NCBI GenBank assembly: GCA_041665465.1
Contig: JBAYIU010000001.1
Location: 1,426,001-1,490,000 of the forward strand
Origin: JACRPH01 sp041665465
GTDB taxonomy: Archaea; Nanobdellota; Nanobdellia; Woesearchaeales; GW2011-AR9
DNA length: 64,000 nt
Reading direction: 5' to 3'
Positions 43,059 through 52,321 of this stretch are shown here, one piece after another; position 1 is the stretch's first letter, and each line of letters begins with the position of its first letter. Both the position numbers and the translations under genes were made by a program. Under the pieces are notes generated by a model. It was given only the letters and a program-made list of their open reading frames with translations, was not told the origin of the DNA and did not search any database.

Positions 43059-43901
43059 ATGGAAACGCACAATGCTTTGGTGGTCTTTGAGGGTAAGAAT
43101 CTCCGTAGAACTTGGCACAACGAACAATGGTATTTTTCGGTGGTGGATATTGTGGCAGTTTTAACCGAGAGTGTAGATTCTAAGGATTATTGGTATAGAT
43201 TGAAGCAAAGAGAACTTGAATCAAGCGGAATTGAGTTATCGACATTTTGTCGACAACTGAAATTACTTTCAGCAGATGGTAAATATTATGAGACGGATTG
43301 TGCTAATACTGAATCATTATTTCGTATCATTCAATCCGTTCCCTCAAAAAAAGCAGAACCGTTCAAGCTGTGGTTAGCTAAGGTGGGTTATGAACGTATC
43401 CAAGAAATAGAGAACCCAGAACTCGCTCAGAAACGGATGAGAGAAATATACAAAGCTAAAGGTTATTCAGATGAGTGGATTGAGAAACGGGTCAGAGGTA
43501 TCACAGTAAGAGATGAATTGACTAGTGAATGGGATAAACGGGGAATAAAGAAAGAAAAAGAATTTGCTATTTTAACTGCGGAGATCTCTAAAGCTACGTT
43601 TGATATGGCTCCCCATGAATATTCTAAATTCAAGGGGCTAAAGAAAGAACCTTTACGAGATCATATGAATGATTTAGAACTAATTTTTACTATGTTAGGA
43701 GAAGCTTCTACTACCAGAATAGCTAGAAACAAGGACGCTCAAGGTTTTCCTGAAAACCAATCTGCGGCGAAGAAAGGCGGACAGATTGCTGGTGATGCTA
43801 GAAAGAGTCTAGAGGTAGAATCAGGAGAAGCAGTAGTTACTTCTGAGAATTATCTTCAAGAACCAGAAAAAAAGAAAAGGAAGCAGTTAAGAGGTAAATA
43901 A
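43059..43901 (+). CDS. BRO-N domain protein (phage antirepressor/DinD-like)
   Basis: A 280-residue protein. The N-terminal BRO-N domain (8-115) has LRRTWHNEQWYFSVVDIVAVLTES and YWYRLKQRELESSG and TESLFRIIQSVPSKKAEPFKLWLAKVGYE. The C-terminal portion matches the DinD/BRO group (VRDELTSEWDKRGIKKEKEFAILTAEISKATFDM and HMNDLELIFTMLGEASTT) and ends in a basic tail. Such proteins occur in phages and as mobile cargo in archaea. They bind DNA or antagonise repressors. A TATA box (ATATATAAAGG, 43027-43037) indicates a leaderless transcript. Confidence 0.85.
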   Translation: METHNALVVFEGKNLRRTWHNEQWYFSVVDIVAVLTESVDSKDYWYRLKQRELESSGIELSTFCRQLKLLSADGKYYETDCANTESLFRIIQSVPSKKAEPFKLWLAKVGYERIQEIENPELAQKRMREIYKAKGYSDEWIEKRVRGITVRDELTSEWDKRGIKKEKEFAILTAEISKATFDMAPHEYSKFKGLKKEPLRDHMNDLELIFTMLGEASTTRIARNKDAQGFPENQSAAKKGGQIAGDARKSLEVESGEAVVTSENYLQEPEKKKRKQLRGK

Positions 43902-43936
43902 GTTTCTTTATCTCCCTTCATTTCACCCATAATCAC

Positions 43937-44082
43937 AGAAAACTTCGTTTTCTTGGTTAGGGTAAAATCCTTCGAGTTTGCCCATAACCACAGAAAATCT
44001 TATTTTCTTAGTTTTGTGTTCTGCCACAAAACCACAGAAAACTCCGTTTTCTTAGTTAGGGTAAAATCCTTCGGGTTTACCC
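43937..44082. repeat. Array of alternating palindromic hairpins upstream of leuS
   Basis: Three copies of a short hairpin A (AGAAAAC/GTTTTCT: 43937-43953; AGAAAAT/ATTTTCT: 43992-44008; AGAAAAC/GTTTTCT: 44036-44052), starting 55 and 44 bp apart, alternate with hairpin B (GGGTAAA/TTTGCCC: 43960-43983; TTTTGTG/CACAAAA: 44012-44031; GGGTAAA/TTTACCC: 44059-44082). Pairing is kept although the stems differ in sequence between copies, so the fold itself may be selected. The units share the flanking words CACAGAAAA and CCATAACC. The array ends just before the leuS TATA box (44087-44096), so it is not in the leaderless leuS mRNA. Confidence 0.65.
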
Positions 44083-44120
44083 ATAACCTTTAAAAACCAC
44101 CCTTCACTCCCTTCCTCGAT

Positions 44121-46952
44121 ATGGTTTTAGAATGGAACTCTCTGCAAGATAAATGGCAGAAAGCGTGGCAGGAAGCACAATTAGGTAAAGCTAGCGTCAA
44201 AAAGAACAAAGATAAGTTCATGATGATCTTTGCCTATCCGGGTGTTTCTGGTTACTTACACGTAGGACATATGCGTGGTTATTCTTATACTGATGCTATC
44301 TGTCGTTATGAAAGACTTAAGGGTAAGGAAGTATTATACCCAGTAGGAACACACGCTTCTGGTAACCAAGCTATTGCTTTTGCCAAGAAAGTACAAAAAC
44401 AAGATGAGAGTTGGATTAGTTACCTCAAATTTAATGGATGTTCTGATGCTACTCTTTCTACTTTAACTGACTCTGGTCGAGTAGTTGATTATTTTAATCA
44501 AGTTTATGTTAATGATTATTGGAAGAAGTTTGGGTTCTTATGTGACTGGGACAGATTTACTTGCACCATCTATAAGGATTATGAAAAATTCATCCAATGG
44601 CAGTTCAAGAAATTAATGCAGAAAGATTTGTTAGTTCAGAAACCTTACTTTGCTACTGCTTGTGTGAATTGTGGCCCGGTAGCAGTAGATCCTTCTGAAA
44701 CGGATATCTCTAAGGGAGGAACGGCAGAGAAGCAAGAATTTACCTTATTAAAGTTCAAGATAGAAAATGAATACTTAGTTGCAGCAACCTTAAGACCCGA
44801 GACTGTTTTCGGTCAAACTAACTTATGGGTTAATCCTGATGCTAAGTACGTTAAAGTCCAAATAGATGGGGAAAATTGGATCATCTCTACTGAAGCGGCA
44901 GAGAAATTAGTCTATCAAAAAGAGGATGTATTGCTCAAAGAAGAAGTTGATATTAAGAAGTATCTGGGAAAGTATGCTAATGCTCCCGGAGCAGAAAGAG
45001 CAATTATAATTCTTCCGGCAACCTTCTGTGATCCTAAGATGGGCACGGGGATAGTTACTTGTGTTCCTAGTGATGCTCCTTATGATTACGTGGCTTTAAA
45101 ATTCTTACAAGACCATCCTGAAGAGTGCCGCAAATATGGTATTGCTCCAGAGAAGGTCAGTTCTATTGGTCTTATTCCGATCATTAAGACAGAAGGATAT
45201 GGAGATTTTCCGGCTAAAGAGATTGTCCAAAAGATGGGTATCAGCTCTTTAACTGATCCGCGATTAGAAGAAGCTACTAAAGAAGTTTACAAGACTGGAT
45301 TTCATACTGGGGTGATGCGAGAAACCTGTCAAGAATATTCTGGGAAGAAAGTAGAAGAAGCTAAAGAGTTGATGAAAGCACGTCTGATCGAAGAAGGAAA
45401 AGCAGACATTATGCATGACTTAACCGAAGAAGTTATCTGTCGTTGTGGTGGAAAGGTAATAATTAAGAAAATTGATGATCAATGGTTTATCAAGTATTCT
45501 GATCCTGAACTGAAAGAAAGAAGTAAAGAACAAGCCAAAGAGATGAACATCTATCCTAAAGAGTATTATGATAATATTGCTGGGGTGTTAGACTGGTTCG
45601 GAGATAGAGCTTGTGCTCGATTAGGAAACTGGTTAGGAAGCAAACTTCCTTTCGATCCAAAATGGACCATTGAACCAATAAGCGATTCTACTCTTTATCC
45701 TGTTTATTATATCATCTCTAAATGGTTTAATAACGGTTCGATTAAGTTAGAAGAGATGAATGAAGATTTCTTTGATTATGTGTTCTTAGGTAAAGGTCAA
45801 GGCAAAGAACACTGGAAACCAATCAAAGAAGAGTTTGATTATTTTTATCCTTTGGATATCAATTTGGGTGGGAAAGAGCACAAAACAGTACATTTCCCGG
45901 TCTTCTTGATGAATCACGTGGCTATCTTGCCGGAACATAAATGGCCCCAAGGAATTTTTGTTAATTGGTGGGTTACCGGAAGCGGAAGCAAAATCTCTAA
46001 GAGTAAAGGTGGAGCTGAACCTATTCCTAAAGCGGTTGAGAAATTTGGAGTAGATGCCATGCGTTTATATTATGCTCATATCGGATCTCCTCATGTTGAT
46101 GTAGTATGGACCGAAGATATTGTTCTTAATTATAAAAACGCTTTAGAAAGAATTTATGGATTATGTGAACAATTGCGAGAACTTAAGGGAACTCATAAGA
46201 AATCTATTGATCATTGGTTATTATCTCGAGTATATGGAAACCTTAAGAAGATTAATCAAGCTATGAAACAGTATGATTTAAGAGAGTTAGCCTCCATTAC
46301 TTATTTTGCTATTTACGATGATTTACGTTGGTATGTCCGTCGTGGCGGAAATGATCAGAGTACAGTTAAGGAAGTGTTAAGCATCTGGTGTAAATTAATG
46401 AATCCCATTACTCCTCATCTAAGTGAAGAGTTGAATTCATTGGGGGGATATATTAAAGAGTTAGTTTCTGCTTCCGAGTGGCCAGAAATTGATGAGACCA
46501 GAGTACAACTTAAAGCAGAAGCGGGTGAAGAGTTAGTTAAGAACACTGCTGAAAGTATGCGTAACGTTTTGAAATTAGCTAAGATTGAAACTCCTAGAAA
46601 GTATACTTTATTTATCGGAGAACCATGGCTTTATCCTTTGTATGAGATTGTTTCTTCAGAAATTAAAGTAACTCATAATATGGGTGAGATTATGCGTAAA
46701 GTTCTGGCTGTACCCGATTTAGAAGCTCGTGGAAAGGACATCAGCAAGATTGTTCCCGGATTACTTAAAGATCCTTCTAAGATTCCTTACCTTGTTACTT
46801 CTCCTGCTGAAGAATTGAAAGTAGTTCGAGAAGCTAAAGAATATTTGGAGAAAGAGTTTGGCTGTAAAGTTGAAGTAGTTCTGGCTGAAGAAAGTGAGAA
46901 TCCTAAAGCCAAATCTGCTCTGCCGGGTAAGTTAGGAATATTGGTTGAATAG
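44121..46952 (+). CDS. leuS: Leucyl-tRNA synthetase
   Basis: A 943-residue class I synthetase. Its HIGH motif is HVGH (47-50) in YPGVSGYLHVGHMRGYSYTD. The CP1 editing domain includes LRPETVFGQTNLWVNPDA, the zinc-binding region has CVNCGPVAVDPSET and CRCGGKVI, and the KMSKS motif is KISKS near residue 624. It is the archaeal/eukaryotic cytoplasmic type, with a C-terminal extension. It charges tRNA-Leu and edits misacylated products. A TATA box (CTTTAAAAACC) lies about 25 nt upstream, so it is leaderless. Confidence 0.95.
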   Translation: MVLEWNSLQDKWQKAWQEAQLGKASVKKNKDKFMMIFAYPGVSGYLHVGHMRGYSYTDAICRYERLKGKEVLYPVGTHASGNQAIAFAKKVQKQDESWISYLKFNGCSDATLSTLTDSGRVVDYFNQVYVNDYWKKFGFLCDWDRFTCTIYKDYEKFIQWQFKKLMQKDLLVQKPYFATACVNCGPVAVDPSETDISKGGTAEKQEFTLLKFKIENEYLVAATLRPETVFGQTNLWVNPDAKYVKVQIDGENWIISTEAAEKLVYQKEDVLLKEEVDIKKYLGKYANAPGAERAIIILPATFCDPKMGTGIVTCVPSDAPYDYVALKFLQDHPEECRKYGIAPEKVSSIGLIPIIKTEGYGDFPAKEIVQKMGISSLTDPRLEEATKEVYKTGFHTGVMRETCQEYSGKKVEEAKELMKARLIEEGKADIMHDLTEEVICRCGGKVIIKKIDDQWFIKYSDPELKERSKEQAKEMNIYPKEYYDNIAGVLDWFGDRACARLGNWLGSKLPFDPKWTIEPISDSTLYPVYYIISKWFNNGSIKLEEMNEDFFDYVFLGKGQGKEHWKPIKEEFDYFYPLDINLGGKEHKTVHFPVFLMNHVAILPEHKWPQGIFVNWWVTGSGSKISKSKGGAEPIPKAVEKFGVDAMRLYYAHIGSPHVDVVWTEDIVLNYKNALERIYGLCEQLRELKGTHKKSIDHWLLSRVYGNLKKINQAMKQYDLRELASITYFAIYDDLRWYVRRGGNDQSTVKEVLSIWCKLMNPITPHLSEELNSLGGYIKELVSASEWPEIDETRVQLKAEAGEELVKNTAESMRNVLKLAKIETPRKYTLFIGEPWLYPLYEIVSSEIKVTHNMGEIMRKVLAVPDLEARGKDISKIVPGLLKDPSKIPYLVTSPAEELKVVREAKEYLEKEFGCKVEVVLAEESENPKAKSALPGKLGILVE

Positions 46953-46973
46953 AATTATTAAAAAAGAAATAAT

Positions 46974-47312
46974 TTATTTTCCTTGCAGAGCGTTTAGAAC
47001 TTGATCCGTAAAGTCAACTAAATTCTGCAAGTAGGGACGAACTTCTTCAATAGGTACTTGATTATGACCGGTTGATCTTAAGACCGGTGATCCGATGTTT
47101 GCTGGAGCTTCTGATAATCCCACTTGACCAGAAACTATTTCTCTAAGTTCTGTTACGGACTTAATTGCCGTGGGTTTATCCATTCTATTAATCACAGCAA
47201 TAAGCATATCTGGGTCCATTACAGCATAATCAAAGAGCAGTTCGTGTTGTTTGTACAAGCCACATTCTCCACCCGCATAAGTTATTTCCTTTCCATGAAT
47301 CGTGTATACCAT
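46974..47312 (-). CDS. Small uncharacterised protein
   Basis: A 112-residue protein with no recognised motif. It starts with strands (MVYTIHGKEITYAGGECGLYK) and continues with helices (ELREIVSGQV and EVRPYLQNLVDFTDQVLNAL). It could be a small dimeric helical protein. Convergent with leuS, with 21 nt between stops. A TATA-like TATATAAAAAAG lies near 47318-47330. Confidence 0.5.
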   Translation of the reverse strand: MVYTIHGKEITYAGGECGLYKQHELLFDYAVMDPDMLIAVINRMDKPTAIKSVTELREIVSGQVGLSEAPANIGSPVLRSTGHNQVPIEEVRPYLQNLVDFTDQVLNALQGK

Positions 47313-47406
47313 TTTAATATATAAAAAAGAAAGGCTATTTAAACCTTTCTAGATTTATTACTTCAAGGGAGTAATATTTATAAATTGGGTGCCTTTTTGA
47401 GGTCTT

Positions 47407-48090
47407 ATGATTAAACCTGTTTCAGCAATGGATCCGACTTATCTTAGTCAGGAAGAGTATAGGGCTTGGTTTCCTATGGGAGATTATCTCAAACTAGAGA
47501 TATTTAAAAAAAGTGATTCTCCTCAATTGATCTTATTACATACTGCTGCTGCTCCCGGTGTTCCTTTACTTCTTTCTTATGTTCCAGAGATATTTCAATC
47601 TAAGGGAACTTATCCTGACGTGGGTATTAAGTTTGCTTTCGCTTCCGTTTATGAGGATGCTTCTCAAGATCTACTAGATGAGATTCGTCTTGCTAGTGAG
47701 AAAAACATTCTTAGAAATCTTAGAGCTCCTTCCTTTGCTTATCTTGGAAGAAATAAACCTACTCTCAGAGCAATGATGAATACTTTAACTTTAGATTTCT
47801 GTGATGATCTCTTAAAGGATGATTTAGAATCCTTCCAGGGTAGATATGTGGGATATCTATTATGGCAAAGGGCAGCGGAACAATTGTTTGATCAGTTGAA
47901 AGGACATCCTTCTAAAGATTATTATGCTAATCATGTACATTTTGCCGGGATTCAAGTTGAAAGGATGGTCCGGTTCTTAGAAGTAGTTAAATCATATTAC
48001 TTAGATCATTATCAAGTTACTCCTCGATTCCCTGATGAAAACGGGTTAGTCGGAAGGGTTATTGAGATTCAAAAAGAAAGTTTACTTTAA
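47407..48090 (+). CDS. Uncharacterised soluble protein
   Basis: A 227-residue protein I do not recognise. The central part reads LILLHTAAAPGVPLLLSYVP and FAFASVYEDASQDLLDEI, an alpha/beta pattern. The C-terminal half is helical. It overlaps the convergent AlkD-like gene by 9 nt at the 3' ends. A TATA box (ATTTATAAATTGG, near 47374-47386) lies upstream, and the transcript appears to be leaderless. Confidence 0.5.
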   Translation: MIKPVSAMDPTYLSQEEYRAWFPMGDYLKLEIFKKSDSPQLILLHTAAAPGVPLLLSYVPEIFQSKGTYPDVGIKFAFASVYEDASQDLLDEIRLASEKNILRNLRAPSFAYLGRNKPTLRAMMNTLTLDFCDDLLKDDLESFQGRYVGYLLWQRAAEQLFDQLKGHPSKDYYANHVHFAGIQVERMVRFLEVVKSYYLDHYQVTPRFPDENGLVGRVIEIQKESLL

Positions 48091-48777
48091 ATAACTCTGT
48101 CTTTTTTCCTCTTCAAACTTTTCAATGGCATACCTTAACATGGTTCGAGGCATGTTCTTGTAATGCTTCTTCAAGAATTCTTCTTCTACTTTCTGATCTC
48201 TCTTACCAATTTCTCTCAACATCCATCCTACGGCTTTATGAATCAAATCATGTTTATCTGAGAGGAGCATCTCCGCAATCTTAAGTGCATCCTCAAACTG
48301 ATGTTCTCTGATAAAAGTGAAAGTGGCTAGGACAGAGATACGTTTCTCCCATAGGTCTTTAGATTGAGCTAAAGTGTAAAGAATGGAATGATCTTTATCT
48401 AATAAGTATTCTCCAACTATTCTGGGAGTAGTTACATCAACTAAATCCCAATTATTGATGTACTTGGTATTCTTCAGATACAACTGGTAAATCTTCTCTT
48501 GTTCTTCTTTGCTAGCTTTGGCAAACTTGTAAGTAAGAATAATCAAGGCAGTCATTCGTTCTTCATGATACTTCCCATGCAATAATTGTTCGACTTCTTC
48601 CAGAGATATTTCTTTGAAGTATTTCTTAGCAACAATCCTCTGTTGAGGCATAGTGATTCCCAGGAAAAGATCTCCTTCCCCATATTCTCCTTTTCCGGTC
48701 TTGAAGAAACGTTGAAGAAGTTTAGCTTTCTCCAAACCTTTTAAGGAATGAAGTTCCTGTTGAAGTTGAGATAACAT
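48082..48777 (-). CDS. AlkD-like DNA alkylation repair protein
   Basis: A 231-residue, all-helical protein with the HEAT-like repeat organisation of AlkD glycosylases: GEGDLFLGITMPQQR, YHEERMTALIILTYKF, NNWDLVDVTTPRIVG, LWEKRISVLATFTFI and HDLIHKAVGWMLREIGKRD. The WD and RR-type residues in these blocks line the DNA groove of AlkD, which removes 3- and 7-alkylpurines. Starts 2 nt downstream of the preceding orphan on the same strand, forming a two-gene unit. Confidence 0.9.
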   Translation of the reverse strand: MLSQLQQELHSLKGLEKAKLLQRFFKTGKGEYGEGDLFLGITMPQQRIVAKKYFKEISLEEVEQLLHGKYHEERMTALIILTYKFAKASKEEQEKIYQLYLKNTKYINNWDLVDVTTPRIVGEYLLDKDHSILYTLAQSKDLWEKRISVLATFTFIREHQFEDALKIAEMLLSDKHDLIHKAVGWMLREIGKRDQKVEEEFLKKHYKNMPRTMLRYAIEKFEEEKRQSYLK

Positions 48778-48779
48778 CT

Positions 48780-49295
48780 TTATCCAATGTGTCTTAACGC
48801 ATCTAATAAATCGCTTCTAAATCGAGGGAAAGGTTTTCTCTTACTAGCATAAGCTACAGCTCTACTTACAATGTCTTCTGTTGTAACTAATTCTCCTGTA
48901 AGTAACGCTTCAGCATAATACTTCATACTCGGGGATGCTTCAGCTAACCCGTGACATACATCGGGCAGACCAGAATAAGCAAACTCGAGATGATAATCAA
49001 TATTCCTGACGAAACGATATACTGGATCTTTAGCAAATCTTCCTGGATCTTCTAAAGCCATAATTAATCCGTTAGTGCTGAGTCCCCAAGTTTCTTCTCC
49101 GTTACGTGATCTAAACTTAAGAGTTAAGTCTGCAGTAAGATCGTTCCTTCTCAGATCTTGCGGGATAACTAGCAGAAAAGGTTGGCTTCCTCCATCTACA
49201 CTTCTATTGTCAAAACCTAGAATCTCTCCCGGTTGCCAGTCTAACTGGTCTAAACTATGATGTTCCGAGAAGTTGATACTTTTGTATTTGTCCAT
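48780..49295 (-). CDS. Uncharacterised protein upstream of the AlkD-like gene
   Basis: A 171-residue soluble protein with no recognised motif: starts MDKYKSINFSEHHSLDQLDWQ, contains LLVIPQDLRRNDLTADLTLKF and a conserved-looking YHLEFAYSGLPDVCHGLAE, and ends in a basic helix. Its stop is followed 2 nt later by the AlkD gene, so the two are co-transcribed. Function unknown. Confidence 0.55.
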   Translation of the reverse strand: MDKYKSINFSEHHSLDQLDWQPGEILGFDNRSVDGGSQPFLLVIPQDLRRNDLTADLTLKFRSRNGEETWGLSTNGLIMALEDPGRFAKDPVYRFVRNIDYHLEFAYSGLPDVCHGLAEASPSMKYYAEALLTGELVTTEDIVSRAVAYASKRKPFPRFRSDLLDALRHIG

Positions 49296-49389
49296 CGATA
49301 TCCTATTTAAGTGGCTTTTATTTAAAGATTTGTCTAGTTGAGAAGATAAATATAATTCTTCTAATTATACCCATGAATTAGCCAAACAA

Positions 49390-50307
49390 ATGTATGCCTA
49401 CTCTACAGTAGTAATGTCCAAAAGGTTTAAAAATAGATCTCTGTCTGAAGTAAATATGCACCCAAACCATCCTTTAGCATCATATGTACCTCAGATAAGA
49501 GAAGCTATGGCTGATCTACGTTACGGTCAGTTTAATCTATTAGAAAGAGACACGTTAGACATAAGATACAATCCTCGATTGAAGCAAGTGTTGATTAAAC
49601 CCTTTTTCGGGTTTGAAGGTAATACCGGGGTCTGTATGGAACTGATGAATACTTTGTTTAATCGAATTAAGAGATCATCTTCTCAACAAGGCAGTTCGCC
49701 GTTTTATGTTTTCAGGGCAGAAGGGAGTGAAACCAGGTTCTTTATAGACGGAGTAAATAGTAATCATACTTATCTACTTCTTGCTCCAACTCGTGATTCT
49801 TATCTGATTGAGACTGACCAATCTCAAGGAACATACAATCGTCATCGAGTACCTAAATCAGCACGAGAAAAATGGTTAGTGGTTGATCCTTCGTTCAAGT
49901 ATGTGGAAACTTTTAACGAATCAGGTTATCAATTAAAATTAGTTCACGATGAAAGAGCTACTTTAATTTATTCTCAATCTAGATTATTAAGAGATAAATG
50001 GGCTACTCCTTTATGTTTTAATGGAGAAAATGAATTAGTAGAATTATTAGCTGATTTTGATCATGATGATTTCCTTAGAATTGGTTTCTCTCAAAAAGCG
50101 AATAAGGGGAAGGTGTCATATTCTTTGAATTCGGGAGAACTGGATGCGAAATTGAGAGAGGGTTTGCCTGAGGTGAGAAGATTTGTGGAGTTGTTTAGAA
50201 GTCAAAATTTAACTCAAACTCCTTACGAACTAAAAGCTATCCGTGATCTTTCTGCTGTTGCCAGAAGAATCTTTCCAGGAAAATCTTGTTATATCGCAGA
50301 GGAATAA
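49390..50307 (+). CDS. Uncharacterised soluble protein
   Basis: A 305-residue protein with no recognised motif. It has an alpha/beta pattern with FYVFRAEGSETRFFIDGVNS, a YLLLAPTRDSYLIETDQS strand pair and a helical C-terminal third. The start is uncertain: MSKRFKNR at 49414 or MHPNHPLAS at 49456 are alternatives to the ATG at 49390. It is convergent with ftsY, with 2 nt between stops. Confidence 0.5.
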   Translation: MYAYSTVVMSKRFKNRSLSEVNMHPNHPLASYVPQIREAMADLRYGQFNLLERDTLDIRYNPRLKQVLIKPFFGFEGNTGVCMELMNTLFNRIKRSSSQQGSSPFYVFRAEGSETRFFIDGVNSNHTYLLLAPTRDSYLIETDQSQGTYNRHRVPKSAREKWLVVDPSFKYVETFNESGYQLKLVHDERATLIYSQSRLLRDKWATPLCFNGENELVELLADFDHDDFLRIGFSQKANKGKVSYSLNSGELDAKLREGLPEVRRFVELFRSQNLTQTPYELKAIRDLSAVARRIFPGKSCYIAEE

Positions 50308-50309
50308 AA

Positions 50310-52319
50310 TTACAATCCCAATCTTTCCAATATTTTCTCAGCATTAAACTCTTCTAAATCTTTATACTCTTGTCCCATACCTAGAAATAAGATTGGTTTC
50401 TTGATAGTGTAGGCGATAGATAAAGGAGCACCGCCTTTTTCATCTACGTCAGCTTTAGTTAAGATAGCTCCGTCCATTTCTACTAAAGAATTAAACTCTC
50501 GAGCTTGTTCGATACAATCATTTCCCGTGATACTCTCTCCCACAAATAATTTTAAATGGGGTTTAGCGATACGGATGATCTTCTCTAATTCTTGCATTAG
50601 ATTAGTGTTACTGTGTAATCTTCCGGCGGTATCAATCAACACCACATCAATTTTGTTTTTGTCAGCATATTTAACCGCATCATAAGCTACAGCGGCAGCA
50701 TCTGAACCATAATCATGCTTAATCATCTTTACTTTCAATCTATCTGCATGTTCTTCTAATTGTTGGATTGCTGCAGCCCTGAAAGTGTCACAAGCAGCTA
50801 GAACTACTGAAAGTCCATGCTGTTGTAAATAGTAAGTAAGTTTAGCGATAGAAGTAGTCTTTCCTGCTCCATTTACTCCAAAGAAAGCAATTACATAAGG
50901 TTTCTTCTTCTTGATTAGTTCTAGTAAATTTATTTTTTTAACGGAAAGAATCTCTTGCAGTGTTCTTTTTAATGTTTCTCCAATAACTGTCTCTACATCT
51001 CTCGGTAGGGGTTTGTCCACTAATTCTAATTTAAGATCTTGTTTAATCTTCTCAATAACCTCTACTGAAACGTTGTTTTCTAACAAGGCAACTTCTAAAC
51101 CCCAAAATAAATCTTCAAATTTATCTTCCGAAATAGTTTTAGTAGTGAGAGTTTGTTTAACCTTACCAAAGAAACCTTTCTTTTCTTCTACCTCTTCTCT
51201 TTCCTTTATCTTTTCTTTCTTATCTTCTTGTTTTTCTTCTTTCTCGCTAATCTCTTTAATCTTCTCTAAATCTGGTTCGAATTTCTGGGTAGCAGGATTA
51301 TATTTCTCAGGGATAGGAACTTCAGTGAATGATTCTACTTTCTCTTCTTTTGGTTCTTCATGTTTATGGAACAGTTTACTGAAGAATCCTTTCTTTTCTT
51401 CTTTTGGGAGTTCTAGGTGTTTAGTTATATAATAATCCCATCCCGGTTGCCAAGCTTTTCTTTTACGCCAATCTTCAGCAAAAGCTTGTTCCCAGGTTTT
51501 ATTGTTTAGCAAAACATCCAGAGCTAGTTGGGGAGCTTTATGTGCTACAATTCCAACATGTTTGCCACGATAGTTATCATAAACATAATTTAAGAACTCG
51601 GTTATCCTTTTTTTAATATCCTCATATGATTCTCCCTCTGGAAATGGCACGGTAATGTTCTTTTCTTGCATCGGTTCGACAATTTCCGAAGGATTGGCAT
51701 TGTATTTCCCATAATTACACTCTCTTAATTTGGGATCAGAGATGATTTTTACTTTACCTTTGAAAGTTAACTCTGCAGAATGAACTGCTCGTTTTAAATC
51801 AGAACAAAAAACAATGTCAAAGTGTTTGTCTTTAACTTTATTCCACAATTCGACTGATTGTTTAACCCCTAACTCTGACAATTCTACATCGTACCATCCT
51901 GACGAAACTCCTTTCTCGTTGTCTGTAGTTGTTCCATGAACAAAATAAGTAATCTTAACTTGATCTTCAGGTATCCCTTTTAATTCTTCCTTGATTTCTT
52001 TTGCTTCTTCGACAATCTCACTTTCAATCTTAGCCTTTTCTTGGAGAAGTTCTTCTTTCTTCTCCTCTTCTTTTTTATCCTTAGCCAGCTTCTCTTGAAA
52101 TTTCTTTCTCTCTTTCTGTTGAGCTTCTTTCTTGAATTCTTGTTTAACTTCTTCAATAATCTTGATTGGTTCTTCTTTCTTAACCGCTTCTGGTTTTACT
52201 TCTCTCTTCTGAGGAGGAGTTGTTTCTACAATAATCTGTTTTACTTCTGCTTCTTCCTCTGCTTTCTTAGAAAATACAGAAAGTGCACTTTTCAGTTTGT
52301 CTTTAAGTTTGCCGAACAT
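50310..52319 (-). CDS. ftsY: FtsY signal recognition particle receptor with inserted histidine-phosphatase domain
   Basis: A 669-residue chain, about twice the usual archaeal FtsY. Residues 1-118 are a Lys/Glu coil. Residues about 122-300 match the histidine phosphatase (phosphoglycerate mutase) superfamily: FVHGTT with His128 in the catalytic place (Arg of RHG replaced by Val127), SDLKRAVHSAEL (Arg177), KLRECNYGKY (Glu200), PFPEGESYEDIKKR and VGIVAHKAP (His260). A second charged linker follows, with two membrane-targeting-like motifs, KKGFFSKLF (309-316) and KKGFFGKVK (380-388). Then come the FtsY N domain (about 395-465) and the G domain with GVNGAGKTT (481-489), DTAGR (563-567) and TKAD (621-624). 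It docks SRP54 at the membrane. The phosphatase role is unknown. Confidence 0.9.
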   Translation of the reverse strand: MFGKLKDKLKSALSVFSKKAEEEAEVKQIIVETTPPQKREVKPEAVKKEEPIKIIEEVKQEFKKEAQQKERKKFQEKLAKDKKEEEKKEELLQEKAKIESEIVEEAKEIKEELKGIPEDQVKITYFVHGTTTDNEKGVSSGWYDVELSELGVKQSVELWNKVKDKHFDIVFCSDLKRAVHSAELTFKGKVKIISDPKLRECNYGKYNANPSEIVEPMQEKNITVPFPEGESYEDIKKRITEFLNYVYDNYRGKHVGIVAHKAPQLALDVLLNNKTWEQAFAEDWRKRKAWQPGWDYYITKHLELPKEEKKGFFSKLFHKHEEPKEEKVESFTEVPIPEKYNPATQKFEPDLEKIKEISEKEEKQEDKKEKIKEREEVEEKKGFFGKVKQTLTTKTISEDKFEDLFWGLEVALLENNVSVEVIEKIKQDLKLELVDKPLPRDVETVIGETLKRTLQEILSVKKINLLELIKKKKPYVIAFFGVNGAGKTTSIAKLTYYLQQHGLSVVLAACDTFRAAAIQQLEEHADRLKVKMIKHDYGSDAAAVAYDAVKYADKNKIDVVLIDTAGRLHSNTNLMQELEKIIRIAKPHLKLFVGESITGNDCIEQAREFNSLVEMDGAILTKADVDEKGGAPLSIAYTIKKPILFLGMGQEYKDLEEFNAEKILERLGL

Positions 52320-52321
52320 GT

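Noticed and set aside
43937..44082. CRISPR array
   Set aside because: Only three units, each itself a hairpin, with unequal spacing (55 and 44 nt), no unique spacers and no cas genes.
43937..44082. T-box or attenuator controlling leuS
   Set aside because: The leuS TATA box is downstream of the array and the gene appears leaderless, so the array is not in its mRNA.
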